Shown: positions 53,981 through 63,305, numbered from the stretch's first letter. The stretch: DNA of 64,000 bases from Ruminococcus sp. (GCF_016287535.1 NZ_JAEFAJ010000001.1:264323-328322); one strand, 5' to 3'. The notes: generated from the sequence alone by a model not told the origin. Translations and numbers: made by a program.

Positions 53981-54949
53981 TCACTTACCTTTTCCGTAGA
54001 TATGCTGATCGTCCGTTTCCATATTTATAAACTTCCGCTCACCGTATGACTTTATCAGAACATCGTCCCAGTATGCAAAATCCTCATACGCATTGCTCAT
54101 AGGAGCGCTTCTCAGGAAATCAGCAAAGGGCTTTGGGATATCATCAGTTTCCCTGACAGCATCAGCTGAAGCAAATCCAAGAACATTAGCGGCAGTTTCA
54201 CGTAAAGCTGTAAGATTATCCCTGGTCGTACATATCCTGTCATTGACCCGTGTATTGTTGCGGACCGCATTCCACCAGCCGCCGTACAGGCTCGCCTGAT
54301 GATCGTAAGGGTCAATATACAATGTGTCAGGACCGAAGTCGTTATGTACAATACTGTTATATTCAAGAACACAGCAAAGATTTTCCATGCGTCCTATAAG
54401 CCAGGCAGTATGCCTGCCGCTGAGCGTACCGAACAGACGGAGCGGATACTCGTCTTCACTCTTTTTTACAACAAGCAGGGCAGAACCGTCATTCAGTTCA
54501 AAGCCTCCGCTTATCCTCGGAAAAAAGTCCGAAAGATTCCTTGTATCAGCTGAAGGATAATCGACAGACGAAACATTTTTCCTGAATTTATCCGCTTTAT
54601 CGCTATTTCCGGCATCGAAACGGAATATGATGTTCTGTCTTGCCGTATATACAGCTGCGTCTCTGTCCTTGTAGGTATACATATTCTTTATATCTATCTG
54701 TCTGCCGTCACTGCATTCAAACACCTCCGACGCAGCGCCGCTCCAAAGCTTATCAGAACGCCTGCGCCTTTCCTGCCCGTCAGATGACAGACTAAGAAAG
54801 CCTCTCATACGCTCATAAAAATCACGGTAATAGTCCGTATCCCTGTGATCAAGCACATATTCCGAACCGCAGTACCGGCAGTGTGCTGTTGTTCCGGAAG
54901 GATCAATGGTCATTGGTCCCCCGCAGTTTTTACAGTTAAGTTTTTTCAT
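53981..54949 (-). CDS. Zinc-ribbon protein with kinase-like C-terminal domain
   Basis: 322 aa. The N-terminus has a zinc ribbon with Cys6, Cys9, Cys24 and Cys27 (CKNCGG...CRYCGSEY). From about 100 a domain of kinase type may follow: the segment VHNDFGPDTLYIDP resembles the catalytic loop H-x-D-x-x-x-x-N of protein kinases, but with N replaced by L and no clear DFG after it, so probably a pseudokinase (inference, weak). First gene of the cluster, with a GGAGGGG site before the ATG. Family not recognised by name. Confidence 0.6.
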   Translation of the reverse strand: MKKLNCKNCGGPMTIDPSGTTAHCRYCGSEYVLDHRDTDYYRDFYERMRGFLSLSSDGQERRRRSDKLWSGAASEVFECSDGRQIDIKNMYTYKDRDAAVYTARQNIIFRFDAGNSDKADKFRKNVSSVDYPSADTRNLSDFFPRISGGFELNDGSALLVVKKSEDEYPLRLFGTLSGRHTAWLIGRMENLCCVLEYNSIVHNDFGPDTLYIDPYDHQASLYGGWWNAVRNNTRVNDRICTTRDNLTALRETAANVLGFASADAVRETDDIPKPFADFLRSAPMSNAYEDFAYWDDVLIKSYGERKFINMETDDQHIYGKGK

Positions 54950-55052
54950 ATGTGCCCCTCCGTCCGTGATATATAATACAATAATAATAAATGCCTGCTT
55001 TTTCCATTATGATTAAAATCAGCTTGACATAAAGAATCCGCGCTGTACATTA

Positions 55053-55081
55053 ATTATAACATATATCAATTTTAATGTCAA
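55053..55081 (-). promoter_or_regulatory. Promoter of the zinc-ribbon/vWA/PurA-like cluster
   Basis: Minus strand TTGACA, 17 bases, TATAAT with extended TGT. It lies 103 bases before the first ATG. Confidence 0.82.
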
Positions 55082-55104
55082 TAATTTATGTATATATCAA
55101 CAAT

Positions 55105-55141
55105 AAAAACAGCACATTCAGTAACTATGCCGAATGTGCTG
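55105..55141 (-). terminator. Terminator of the dockerin-CotH gene
   Basis: 10-bp stem CAGCACATTC/GAATGTGCTG with a 12-base loop; on the minus strand followed by TTTTT. Confidence 0.85.
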
Positions 55142-55161
55142 CTTTGTGTAAAAAATGGTTA

Positions 55162-58083
55162 TCAACTGTTGAGAGCTGCAAGGATTATCTCAAATCTCTT
55201 GATAAGGAAGTCTACAACTGAAGTCTGACCGCCGCCGAACATACCGCCGCCGAAGTCCATATCACCCCAGTCCATGTCGCCCCAGTCCATGTTTTCCCAG
55301 TCCATGTTTTCCCAGTCCATGTTTTCCCAGTCCATGTTAGCCCAGTCGAAGCTTGCGTCTCCGCCGAAGCCGCCCCAGGCGCCTCCGCCTTCGCCGTTGG
55401 CGTCACCGCCTCCGAAACCAGCCCAGCCGCCGTTCTCACCGTTGGCGTCACCGCCTCCGAAACCAGCCCAGCCGCCGTTCTCACCGTTAGCGTCTCCGCC
55501 TCCGAAGCCGCCCCAGTTACCCCAGGCATTGCCGGGATCTTCTTCGCTGTACTGAAGACCTTCTGCACTCTTTGAAGTATTTATATCAAAATCATCAATA
55601 GTGAATTCAAAGCGAGGATCAGCTTCTACGTGAGGACGGATTGCCTTTGCGTAATCAGCCACATACTGCTCGGGATCGCTGTAGAATTCGATTACTTCCT
55701 TAACGATATCCACATACATATCGTAATACTCCGGAACCTGAAGAAGCTTTGCAAGAGGACGGTCCTCTATAGTCGACTGATAAAGACTTGTCTTTATGTC
55801 TGATGTTACTGAATTTGCTCCTCCTGTAAAGTTACCGAGGCAGAGGTTGTAATCCCAGCCTACAAAATGCATTTTGCCGCCTGAATACATGAGATAGTAG
55901 TTATGTGCAAGAGATCCATTATAGCTGTCGTAGTTGCAGAATATTGAGTTTACTGCAAAGCCCTTGAGGAAGCTCGGCACATCAAGAACATCTTCAATGA
56001 ACTTATAATCAGTTGCTGTGAGTTTGTTGATAGCTGTCTTGACAGCCTGTATATGATCGAAGTTTTCGTCCAAACCGAACTTGACGTCAAATCTGTCAAG
56101 AGGCATACTCTCAGTGAACGAGCAGTAGCTGTCACCGCCGAAGCCGCCCCAGCCGCCTTCAGCTCCGTTCTTTTCTGTTGCCTTGTAGAGAACTGAATCA
56201 TCATCTACAGCGTAGCGCTCAGCAAGAGTTGTACCGGGCTGCTCTGCGAGGAGATAGAAGCTGTAGAGGTCACCGTTGAGGTACATATCTGTATGTGCTG
56301 CATGAGGTGCTACACCGCCGATCTCGTACATAGCGTTATAGCAAAGTATATCTCTGAGGCACGAAGCATCCATGAGCATATTGTTCATGCAGAACTCTGT
56401 CAGTCCGTGATAATTGAGAGTCTTGTCATACTTGTCGAGCTTGAAACGGAGGCTGTACTTGCCGTCCTTTGCCATCATAAGCGAACTGTTGCCCTTTGTT
56501 CTTATACCAACATTCTTGAAGGTCTCGCCATCGATCGTGATATCACAGGGAGTCCATTCTTCCTTGCTGGCTGTTTTCAGAAGGTTATCCCATACAGCTT
56601 CATCGATCTGGACATCGATCTTGTGGATCTTCTCCTGGCTGAAGAGCTCCTGATAGAGCTGCTCCTCGTTCTCCATATCGTTGTTTACATCTGTGAACTT
56701 CGCAGGCTTGCCGCTCTTGAATGTGCTGCCGCTGCTGTGCTTCATCTTTATTCCGCCTGCAAATACCTTGAGGTCTACGGAAGCAATGTTTGCAGAAGAA
56801 ACAACTGCATATTTATACTTCTTGAATGTGTTCTTCTCTATGAGAACCTTGTTTGAGGAATCCGTTACAGAGATCGGATTGTTCTTTGACCACTCCTTTG
56901 TGAAGTCAAGCAAGAGTGTTGCCTGTTCTGTTGCAGCAAGAGTCTCGCACTGCTGATCGACAGCAGTAGCAACTACATCGCCGCCTGTGATATTTACTTT
57001 GCCGGCTGCGGTGAGTCCCTTGTCGCCGAATGCAGCTACATCGCCGCCCGATACAGTGATATCAGTCTCTGCCTGAACAGCGTCCTTGCCGGCTTTGATA
57101 ACAAGAGTTCCGCCTTCAATTGAGACTGCACCCTTCGATGACTTTATACCGTCACCCTTGGCAGTTATATTTAAAGTACCGCCCTTTACTGTTACAGAGC
57201 CCTTGCCCTTTACAGCGTCAGGAGCAGCTTCCTTGTCTTCGTTGAGAGTGTTTATGTTAAGCACTCCGCCTGTAAACTTGAGATCATTGTTGCAGACGAT
57301 AGCAGGCTGTACATTCGCATTTACAGTAAGAATACCTGTGCCGTTGTCGTCGCCCTTGATCGTAAGATCGTCCTTCGCCTCGATAACAGCGCTTTCAGCC
57401 TCGTCGCCGGCATAAGCTGCCGTTCCGTCAGATATAGTATTCTCTGTGCCGTCAGCAACGGTGACAGATGTCTTGTCTGCATTGTTTACAAGTATCGCAG
57501 GAGCGCTCTTTCCGGTTATGCTTGCTCCTTTGAGTACAAGCTTGACGGTGCCGTTATCAGCTTTCTCATCAGGTATATCAACGCAGATCTGACCGTCGGA
57601 GAGAGTACCGTCGATCGTGTATTTTCCTGAGTGAGTGATAATTATCTTTGAACCTTCAGCTTCAGCATACTTTCCGTCGATCTCAATACCGGAATCGCTG
57701 AGGTGTATCATTGTCTTTACCTCGTCCGCATCATCTTCGCCTGTCGATGAGTCTCCCTTGTAGGATTCGGGAAGCGACTTGATGTTGCCTAAAAGATAAT
57801 TCTGGATAGAGAGCGCATCTTTTGTTGTAAGACCGTTTCCGTTCTCACAGACGTCAGCAAGGTCGATTCCCTGCTGTGTGATATGGTTCTCACTTGTTCC
57901 CGAAACTCCGTACTTTTCAGGATTTGCAAGTGACTGCATGATAAGCACGGCATCTGCCATATCAACAGTGCCATCGCAGTTTGTGTCACCGTAGAGACCG
58001 TCAGCAGCTGACGCCGATACAGCCGAGGCGGTTCCCAGGACCATTACCGACAGAAGACCTGCCAGTATGTTTTTCTTTTTCAT
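55162..58083 (-). CDS. Dockerin / beta-helix / CotH-kinase protein with C-terminal repeats
   Basis: 973 aa, secreted. After the signal peptide (about 1-27) comes an N-terminal dockerin (YGDTNCDGTVDMADAVLIMQ; second repeat LTTKDALSIQNYLLG). From about 120 to 400 is a Cthe_2159-type repeat-rich beta-helix (IIITHSGKYTIDGTLSDGQI; VKGGTLNITAKGDGIKSSKG). A CotH domain follows (about 465-835; FKNVGIRTKGNSSL, CMNNMLMDASCLRDILCYNAM, FYLLAEQPG, HFVGWDYNLCLG). The last 110 residues are Gly/Trp repeats and MDWEN repeats. CotH proteins phosphorylate spore coat proteins in Bacillus; in ruminococci they occur with cellulosome parts. The start is chosen 9 bases after GGAGG. Confidence 0.9.
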   Translation of the reverse strand: MKKKNILAGLLSVMVLGTASAVSASAADGLYGDTNCDGTVDMADAVLIMQSLANPEKYGVSGTSENHITQQGIDLADVCENGNGLTTKDALSIQNYLLGNIKSLPESYKGDSSTGEDDADEVKTMIHLSDSGIEIDGKYAEAEGSKIIITHSGKYTIDGTLSDGQICVDIPDEKADNGTVKLVLKGASITGKSAPAILVNNADKTSVTVADGTENTISDGTAAYAGDEAESAVIEAKDDLTIKGDDNGTGILTVNANVQPAIVCNNDLKFTGGVLNINTLNEDKEAAPDAVKGKGSVTVKGGTLNITAKGDGIKSSKGAVSIEGGTLVIKAGKDAVQAETDITVSGGDVAAFGDKGLTAAGKVNITGGDVVATAVDQQCETLAATEQATLLLDFTKEWSKNNPISVTDSSNKVLIEKNTFKKYKYAVVSSANIASVDLKVFAGGIKMKHSSGSTFKSGKPAKFTDVNNDMENEEQLYQELFSQEKIHKIDVQIDEAVWDNLLKTASKEEWTPCDITIDGETFKNVGIRTKGNSSLMMAKDGKYSLRFKLDKYDKTLNYHGLTEFCMNNMLMDASCLRDILCYNAMYEIGGVAPHAAHTDMYLNGDLYSFYLLAEQPGTTLAERYAVDDDSVLYKATEKNGAEGGWGGFGGDSYCSFTESMPLDRFDVKFGLDENFDHIQAVKTAINKLTATDYKFIEDVLDVPSFLKGFAVNSIFCNYDSYNGSLAHNYYLMYSGGKMHFVGWDYNLCLGNFTGGANSVTSDIKTSLYQSTIEDRPLAKLLQVPEYYDMYVDIVKEVIEFYSDPEQYVADYAKAIRPHVEADPRFEFTIDDFDINTSKSAEGLQYSEEDPGNAWGNWGGFGGGDANGENGGWAGFGGGDANGENGGWAGFGGGDANGEGGGAWGGFGGDASFDWANMDWENMDWENMDWENMDWGDMDWGDMDFGGGMFGGGQTSVVDFLIKRFEIILAALNS
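55266..55345. repeat. 15-bp tandem repeat in the CotH gene
   Basis: Plus strand shows CCCAGTC at 55266, 55281, 55296, 55311, 55326 and 55341, exactly 15 bases apart. On the coding strand it encodes repeats of the MDW(E/G)(N/D) type. Three middle copies are identical. Confidence 0.93.
55394..55528. repeat. 45-bp tandem repeat in the CotH gene
   Basis: Three 45-bp units beginning CCGTTGG/CCGTTAG at 55394, 55439 and 55484, encoding Gly-Trp-Ala-Gly-Phe-Gly-rich units; the first two are near identical. Confidence 0.9.
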
Positions 58084-58210
58084 TTGAATCATCCTCCTAA
58101 ATAAAAAAATAATATAGGCAATATATATTTATGATAGTATAATAATTTGTAAATCTTAAAATAACCTTAAAGCTTTTTTCATACCTGATACCACAGCAGA
58201 AATATTTAAT

Positions 58211-58238
58211 AAAAAAGCAGCCTTTAAAGACTGCTTTT
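58211..58238 (-). terminator. Terminator between esterase and CotH genes
   Basis: 8-bp stem AAAAGCAG/CTGCTTTT extended with one mismatch, then a T run on the minus strand. Confidence 0.7.
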
Positions 58239-58305
58239 CAGATATGATAATATCCGAGCTGTTCACTTTTCTTCAAATAATCCTGTATCTGCTGCAGATC
58301 TTTTT

Positions 58306-59052
58306 TTACCTTATTTCCTTCTGAAAAAAATCCCTTATCGAGTCAGCCAGCTCTTCAAGATGACCGGTAAAGCAGTGATCCCCTCCGTGTATCTTAACAA
58401 GCCCGGAGTTTTTATAAAGTTCAGCCGCCTTCTCTGCATAGTCAAAAGGAACTATAGTATCTTCGTCACCGTGTATGACAAGAACTTTTCCCTTGTATCT
58501 CGAAATCGCGTCCTCTACATGAATCGATTGTGCCGTGCGGATATAATCGCCCGAAATCTCCCAGCTTTCGCTGGCTAACCTTTCAGGAATATGTTCCGGA
58601 TCAAAACTGTTTCCAAGAACTGTACCCTTCCTTGCGTCACCGGGGATCATCCATGCAGGTGATAACGGCACAATAGCTCTGAAATCGTCCGCGCACATAC
58701 CACCTATCAGCATTGTCAGCAGTCCTCCCTGAGAATGTCCGCAAAGATAAAGTCCGGTAACAAAATCAAGTTCTTTCGCATATTCTACCACTGCAAGCGC
58801 GTTCGTCACCCATTTATACAGTGTATGATTTTTAAACTCTCCGTCACTTTTTCCGTGACCGTACATCTCCGCGCGAAGAACTGAAACGCCTGCCTCATTC
58901 ATTGCCTTCTGAGCTGCAATTATGTGCTCTTCTTCCATATGCCCTGTAAAACCGTGTATCAGTATGCAAAGCGGTCCCTTTTTCATTTTGTCCGGACGGT
59001 CAAGCTTTGCATGAAGGCGTATACCGTCGCTGTTAATAAAGAATTCTTCCAT
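58306..59052 (-). CDS. Alpha/beta hydrolase, feruloyl-esterase-like
   Basis: 248 aa, no signal peptide, so cytoplasmic. Catalytic triad visible: CGHSQGGLLT (Ser), HGDEDTIVPF (Asp), HGGDHCFTGH (His). The oxyanion region is LIHGFTGHMEEEH. The wording and length resemble the rumen cinnamoyl/feruloyl esterase Est1E. It could free ferulic acid from imported arabinoxylan pieces. The start at 59052 has GGGAG 10 bases upstream; M1 at 59061 would sit directly behind it. It lies 60 bases after the CotH gene stop, possibly one operon. Confidence 0.83.
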   Translation of the reverse strand: MEEFFINSDGIRLHAKLDRPDKMKKGPLCILIHGFTGHMEEEHIIAAQKAMNEAGVSVLRAEMYGHGKSDGEFKNHTLYKWVTNALAVVEYAKELDFVTGLYLCGHSQGGLLTMLIGGMCADDFRAIVPLSPAWMIPGDARKGTVLGNSFDPEHIPERLASESWEISGDYIRTAQSIHVEDAISRYKGKVLVIHGDEDTIVPFDYAEKAAELYKNSGLVKIHGGDHCFTGHLEELADSIRDFFQKEIR

Positions 59053-59111
59053 ATTTATCATTCTCCCGTTTATATTAAAAAGTGAATTATCCGAACATAT
59101 ATATTTCAGGT

Positions 59112-60917
59112 TTACGCTGCCTCCTGCTCTTGTTCTGAAAGAATATCCTCTTTAAGATATTTTGTAATGTAATCGTATCTTTTACTGTAGAATTGTCTAA
59201 GTGAATTTACTGATTCCTCGTAATTTCCCTCTGCGGCATAACCGCCCATCCATCCGCCCCAGAAACGGTCATATGTGTCTATAGTCATATCATGATACTC
59301 TTCTGACAGCTTTTCGATCTCGGAATCAACGCGCCCGGTACCGAAGTAACCGTCAGCTATCTCCATAAAAGTATCGGCAAACTGCTTTCTGAAGCCGTCA
59401 TTCTCAAGAGCTCCGTTAAAAAGATCTGCGATAAAGCAATCGCTTTCCATAAGCTTTTCAAAGCTGTCTTCATATGGCTGTGCTTCACCGTAGATACCCG
59501 AACTGTATTCCGTATCAAAAAGAACGAACCGCCATTTGCCGTCAGAATAGGGCGAATCATTATCTGTATTTTCCGCTTTCCACATTGCAGAATTAGGCTT
59601 TCCCCAGTCTGCGTTGTTTATGTATATCTCAGTGCTTACGTAGTCCATAAAGCCCTGCATATCAATATATCCGCAAAGCTCGTCATAGGCTGACTGTTCC
59701 GAGAAATCTGTATCACGTATCCAGCTGCGCAGCTCCTCCCATTCTGAAAATGTCTCCTCGGAACCTTCATCAAGAGTCTCCGCTTTTATTATGCATATCT
59801 CCTTCGCAGGAACGTCATAATGTGTGCTGATGAATTCCTTGTCAAGCTTTTCTGTTATCTCGTAATGTCCCCAGAACTCACCGTCTATGAAAACTATGCA
59901 CGGCTCCATACCCTGTGTAAGAAACTGCCTGTCCTGAACAAGAGACTGTATCAGCTTATCTCTGAAACGTGTATACTGCGCGTCATTTCCGCCGTTGCGA
60001 AGTATAAAGCTGTCAAACAAAGTAACAGGAGTCCCGTCAGACTTTTTCCTGACATTATCCGAAAAAAGATCATATTCAAGCTTAGCAGCGCCATAATCCT
60101 TTCTTGCATATACATTCATGCTTTTTTGCGAATATGAACGTGTCGCTCCGCCATGTATACGTATCCCCACATTCTGCGACACAGCAAGCTGTCCGTTTTC
60201 AAAGAACTGTATCGTCGCTTCCCTTTCCCATTCTCTGCCTTTCTGGGTATAGTTGCCGGGAAGGAACCAGTCGGGAGTTTCAGGGTCGTAATCCTTGCTT
60301 TTCTTCCATGAGTCATATACCTTTCCGGTTACATAAATACCCTTTTCATAGTCGAAGAGATTATCCTCATCAGTCATAAGAGATACTATCTTAGTGTCCT
60401 TGTAGTAATCCGCTTTCTGGTCAAAACCGACAAAATATGTATTTGACACAACTGCACTGCTGTTGCCGTTTTTATCTATCGCAACTGCCCTGACTACCGT
60501 TGCCTTGTCTGTCTTGTCACGCGGAATAAAAGCAGTTTCGTATGCCGCAGGCTGCGAAATCCCTTTGTGTTTGCTGAGTACGTTTTCTTCCTCTGAACGG
60601 TCTTTCACAAGAATAGGTGAATCATAGCAAATGCTCTCTGCAGTTGGTATACTGCCGTCAAGAGTGTAGTATATCTCAGAGCCCTCATCAGCGGATATGG
60701 AAAGATAAAATTCACTGTCATAAAAACCGCTTTTTGCGGAGAACCTCATTCCCTCAGCTTCAAACGGTTCAGTTTCGGTATCTGCTGTATTTATCTCAAC
60801 CGGTACTGCTTCAGATGATCTCTTTACTTCATCCGCACATGAGCCAAGCGATAAAACACTGAAGCTCAGTGTCATAAGCAATAATGAATTTATCATAGCT
60901 TTTGATTTGTTTTTCAT
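59112..60917 (-). CDS. CotH-kinase family lipoprotein with chitobiase-type domain
   Basis: 601 aa. The signal peptide ends in a lipobox LGSC, so it is membrane anchored outside the cell. A chitobiase/beta-hexosaminidase C-type domain (about 45-125; EIYYTLDGSIPTAES) comes first, then a CotH domain (about 165-560): NVGIRIHGGATRSYSQKSMNVYARKDYG, FDSFILRNGGND, RDKLIQSLV, GEFWGHYEITEKLDKEF, and WRFVLFDTEYSSG. No dockerin. The start is ATG at 60917 with AGGAG 7 bases upstream. Confidence 0.9.
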   Translation of the reverse strand: MKNKSKAMINSLLLMTLSFSVLSLGSCADEVKRSSEAVPVEINTADTETEPFEAEGMRFSAKSGFYDSEFYLSISADEGSEIYYTLDGSIPTAESICYDSPILVKDRSEEENVLSKHKGISQPAAYETAFIPRDKTDKATVVRAVAIDKNGNSSAVVSNTYFVGFDQKADYYKDTKIVSLMTDEDNLFDYEKGIYVTGKVYDSWKKSKDYDPETPDWFLPGNYTQKGREWEREATIQFFENGQLAVSQNVGIRIHGGATRSYSQKSMNVYARKDYGAAKLEYDLFSDNVRKKSDGTPVTLFDSFILRNGGNDAQYTRFRDKLIQSLVQDRQFLTQGMEPCIVFIDGEFWGHYEITEKLDKEFISTHYDVPAKEICIIKAETLDEGSEETFSEWEELRSWIRDTDFSEQSAYDELCGYIDMQGFMDYVSTEIYINNADWGKPNSAMWKAENTDNDSPYSDGKWRFVLFDTEYSSGIYGEAQPYEDSFEKLMESDCFIADLFNGALENDGFRKQFADTFMEIADGYFGTGRVDSEIEKLSEEYHDMTIDTYDRFWGGWMGGYAAEGNYEESVNSLRQFYSKRYDYITKYLKEDILSEQEQEAA

Positions 60918-61028
60918 AAAATATCTCCTGTTTGTTTCCCTATAATTTGTATGAACCCATTTCACCTGACATCAAAACAAGGTACAGGAAAAATGTTCCT
61001 GTACACCTAACCTGTCTGTATTAACATT

Positions 61029-61057
61029 ATTATACATTATCCACGTGATACAGTCAA
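61029..61057 (-). promoter_or_regulatory. Promoter of the CotH lipoprotein gene
   Basis: Minus strand TTGACT, 17 bases, TATAAT. The leader has a 9-bp hairpin GTACAGGAA/TTCCTGTAC (60982-61004). Apart from this and the nadE terminator the 344-base gap 60918-61261 holds nothing seen. Confidence 0.75.
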
Positions 61058-61196
61058 GTAATTATGATCAGGCACACAATATCCTTGTTATCATCACAGC
61101 CGAACAGAACGCTTTAACTGAGAGAAAATCTTTCATCAGTCTGAATTCGTTACAGAAGTTTTATATCAGAAGAAAATCGCAGCATATCCGCAGAAA

Positions 61197-61232
61197 TAAA
61201 ACTATCCGCTCAGGATAGGCTCCTGAGCGGAT
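61197..61232 (-). terminator. Terminator of nadE
   Basis: 12-bp perfect stem (61204-61215 with 61221-61232), followed on the minus strand by AGTTTTATTT. Confidence 0.87.
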
Positions 61233-61261
61233 TTTAATGCACAATTTCAAAACCAATAACA

Positions 61262-63175
61262 TTATTGGTCAGTATCCTCCAATTCCTTCAGCCAAATATA
61301 AGCCGACGCGTCGCTTGGCATATGCCAGTCACCGCGTGGAGACAGAGTAACAGTTCCTACCTTTGGTCCGTCAGGCAGACAGGAGCGTTTGAACTGCTGC
61401 GAGAAGAACCGGCGGTAAAATGTCTTGAGCCATTTCATTATGACTTCCTTGGAATATGTTTCTGCAAATGTGAGACAGGCGATACAGAATATCTTTGAGG
61501 GTGAATATCCGTATCTAAGCATATAGTACATGAAGAAATCGTGAAGCTCATACGGTCCGACGATATCCTCCGTTTTCTGTGATATAGTGCCGTTTTCCCC
61601 AGGCGGAAGGAGCTCAGGGCTAACAGGAGTATCCAGTATATCAAAAAGAACTTTTTTCAGTTCACCCTCCGATATCTCAGCTTCATAGTTCACAAGCCAG
61701 CGCACAAGAGTTTTCGGTATAGACGAATTAACAGCGTACATTGACATATGGTCTCCGTTGTAGGTCGCCCAACCCAGTGCAAGCTCCGACAGGTCTCCTG
61801 TACCGATAACGTTGCCGCCGAGCTGATTTGCTTTGTCCATAAGCACCTGAGTGCGTTCCCTTGCCTGTGAGTTCTCATATGTAACATCATGTACCTCCGG
61901 AGACTGCTCTATATCGGCGAAATGCTGCATGACACTTGCACATATATTTATCTCGGTGAGCGAAGCACCGTAAGCCTTTGCCAGCGAGCAGGCGTTATTG
62001 TAGGTTCTGTCAGTAGTTCCGAAGCAGGGCATGGTTATAGCATGGATACCGCCTCTGTCAAGTCCCAGCATATCAAATGCGTGAACAGTAACGATGAGCG
62101 CAAGAGTTGAATCAAGTCCGCCCGAAAGTCCGAGCACTGCTGTCTTGCAGCCGATATGACGCAGCCTTGTCATAAGTCCCACAGCCTGCATGGTGAGTAT
62201 CTCCTCACACCTGCTGTCAAGTGCCTTTTTATCAGACGGTACAAACGGAGTTCTTGGAAAAATCCTGTCAAGAACAGTTTTCGTGATATCAAGTGAAAAA
62301 AATACAGAGTTCATATCTGGAGAAGCCGGGAACGAATTCATTCTTCTGCGCTCATAGTTCAGCTTTTTTATGTCGATATCAGCAATGGTAAGTCCGCTTG
62401 AAAAAGCCTTCGACTCAGCCAGTACAGAGCCGTTTTCCGCTATTATATCATGTCCCGCAAAGACCATATCCTGCGTGGATTCCCCAATACCCGAACTGGC
62501 GTAAGCGTAGGCGCAGGCAAGAGAGCCCGAATGTGCTTTGACAAGCGTTCTGCGGTAGTCCGCTTTGCCTATTACCTCATCGCTTGCGGACAGATTGAAT
62601 ATGATAACAGCGCCAGAAGCTGCAAGGCGCTCGGACGGCGGAGAGCTTACCCACATATCCTCGCATATCTCGACTCCGAAGATAAGCTCAGGAAGCTCCC
62701 TGCAGGTGAAAACAGTATCCTCAAGATGAACTGAATACCCGTCATCAAGCTGAATATCCGCACAGAGGCTGTCACCGGCTGCTGTGAAATGACGTACCTC
62801 GTAAAACTCGCTGTAATTTGGGATATTCTTTTTCGCCACAGCTCCGACAGCTTTTCCTCTGTTTATGACAACGGCGCAGTTGTACAGCTTTCCGCAGACT
62901 GCAAGAGGCACTCCGATAACCGAAACTATATCTATATTTTGAGTTTCATTTATTATCCTGACAAGTTCTTTCTTAGCCGAACTTAAAAGTGCATCCTGTA
63001 AAAACAGGTCGCCGCAGGTATAGCCTGTAATGGAAAGTTCGGGAAAGCATATAAGCTTCACTCCCCTGCTGTGAGCTTCGGTGATTAGTTCAATTGTCCT
63101 GTCAGCGTTGTACTGACAGTCCGCGACCTTTACTTCGGGTGTCGCACAGGCAGTTTTTATAAATCCGTCCTTCAT
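61262..63175 (-). CDS. nadE: Glutamine-dependent NAD+ synthetase
   Basis: Final step of NAD synthesis, 637 aa. N-terminal glutaminase (nitrilase fold) with FPELSITGYTC, the Lys region VAKKNIPNYSEFYE, and the nucleophile Cys in FGVEICEDMW; C-terminal synthetase with LGLSGGLDSTLAL (PP-loop), NVIGTGDLSELALGWATY and the end SPRGDWHMPSDASA. Two-domain NadE feeds ammonia internally. The start follows GGAGGG. It has its own promoter and terminator. Confidence 0.96.
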   Translation of the reverse strand: MKDGFIKTACATPEVKVADCQYNADRTIELITEAHSRGVKLICFPELSITGYTCGDLFLQDALLSSAKKELVRIINETQNIDIVSVIGVPLAVCGKLYNCAVVINRGKAVGAVAKKNIPNYSEFYEVRHFTAAGDSLCADIQLDDGYSVHLEDTVFTCRELPELIFGVEICEDMWVSSPPSERLAASGAVIIFNLSASDEVIGKADYRRTLVKAHSGSLACAYAYASSGIGESTQDMVFAGHDIIAENGSVLAESKAFSSGLTIADIDIKKLNYERRRMNSFPASPDMNSVFFSLDITKTVLDRIFPRTPFVPSDKKALDSRCEEILTMQAVGLMTRLRHIGCKTAVLGLSGGLDSTLALIVTVHAFDMLGLDRGGIHAITMPCFGTTDRTYNNACSLAKAYGASLTEINICASVMQHFADIEQSPEVHDVTYENSQARERTQVLMDKANQLGGNVIGTGDLSELALGWATYNGDHMSMYAVNSSIPKTLVRWLVNYEAEISEGELKKVLFDILDTPVSPELLPPGENGTISQKTEDIVGPYELHDFFMYYMLRYGYSPSKIFCIACLTFAETYSKEVIMKWLKTFYRRFFSQQFKRSCLPDGPKVGTVTLSPRGDWHMPSDASAYIWLKELEDTDQ

Positions 63176-63189
63176 AGTGTCCCTCCTAA

Positions 63190-63225
63190 AATCAAAAAGG
63201 CACTGCTAAAAAACGCAGCGCCTTT
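63190..63225 (-). promoter_or_regulatory. Terminator-like hairpin in the nadE leader
   Basis: Minus strand 11-bp stem AAAGGCGCTGC/GCAGTGCCTTT with an 8-base T-rich loop and following T run, about 8 bases after the expected transcription start. May act as attenuator or as 5' stabiliser. Confidence 0.65.
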
Positions 63226-63239
63226 GCTTGTCTGAGATT

Positions 63240-63268
63240 ATTATATAACGTCATTGTAAAAATGTCAA
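63240..63268 (-). promoter_or_regulatory. nadE promoter
   Basis: Minus strand TTGACA, 17 bases, TATAAT: full consensus. Confidence 0.88.
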
Positions 63269-63276
63269 GAAAAATC

Positions 63277-63305
63277 TTGACAGGAGTTCCCGACTGTGAT
63301 ATAAT
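63277..63305 (+). promoter_or_regulatory. Promoter of the PEP-synthase-like gene
   Basis: TTGACA, 17 bases, TATAAT with extended TGA: full consensus. Its -35 is 8 bases from the -35 of nadE, so the two promoters face away from each other and RNA polymerase could occupy only one at a time. Confidence 0.88.

Noticed and set aside
55266..55528. Regular short repeats resembling a CRISPR array
   Set aside because: Units are 15 and 45 bp without unique spacers and lie in frame inside the CotH coding sequence.
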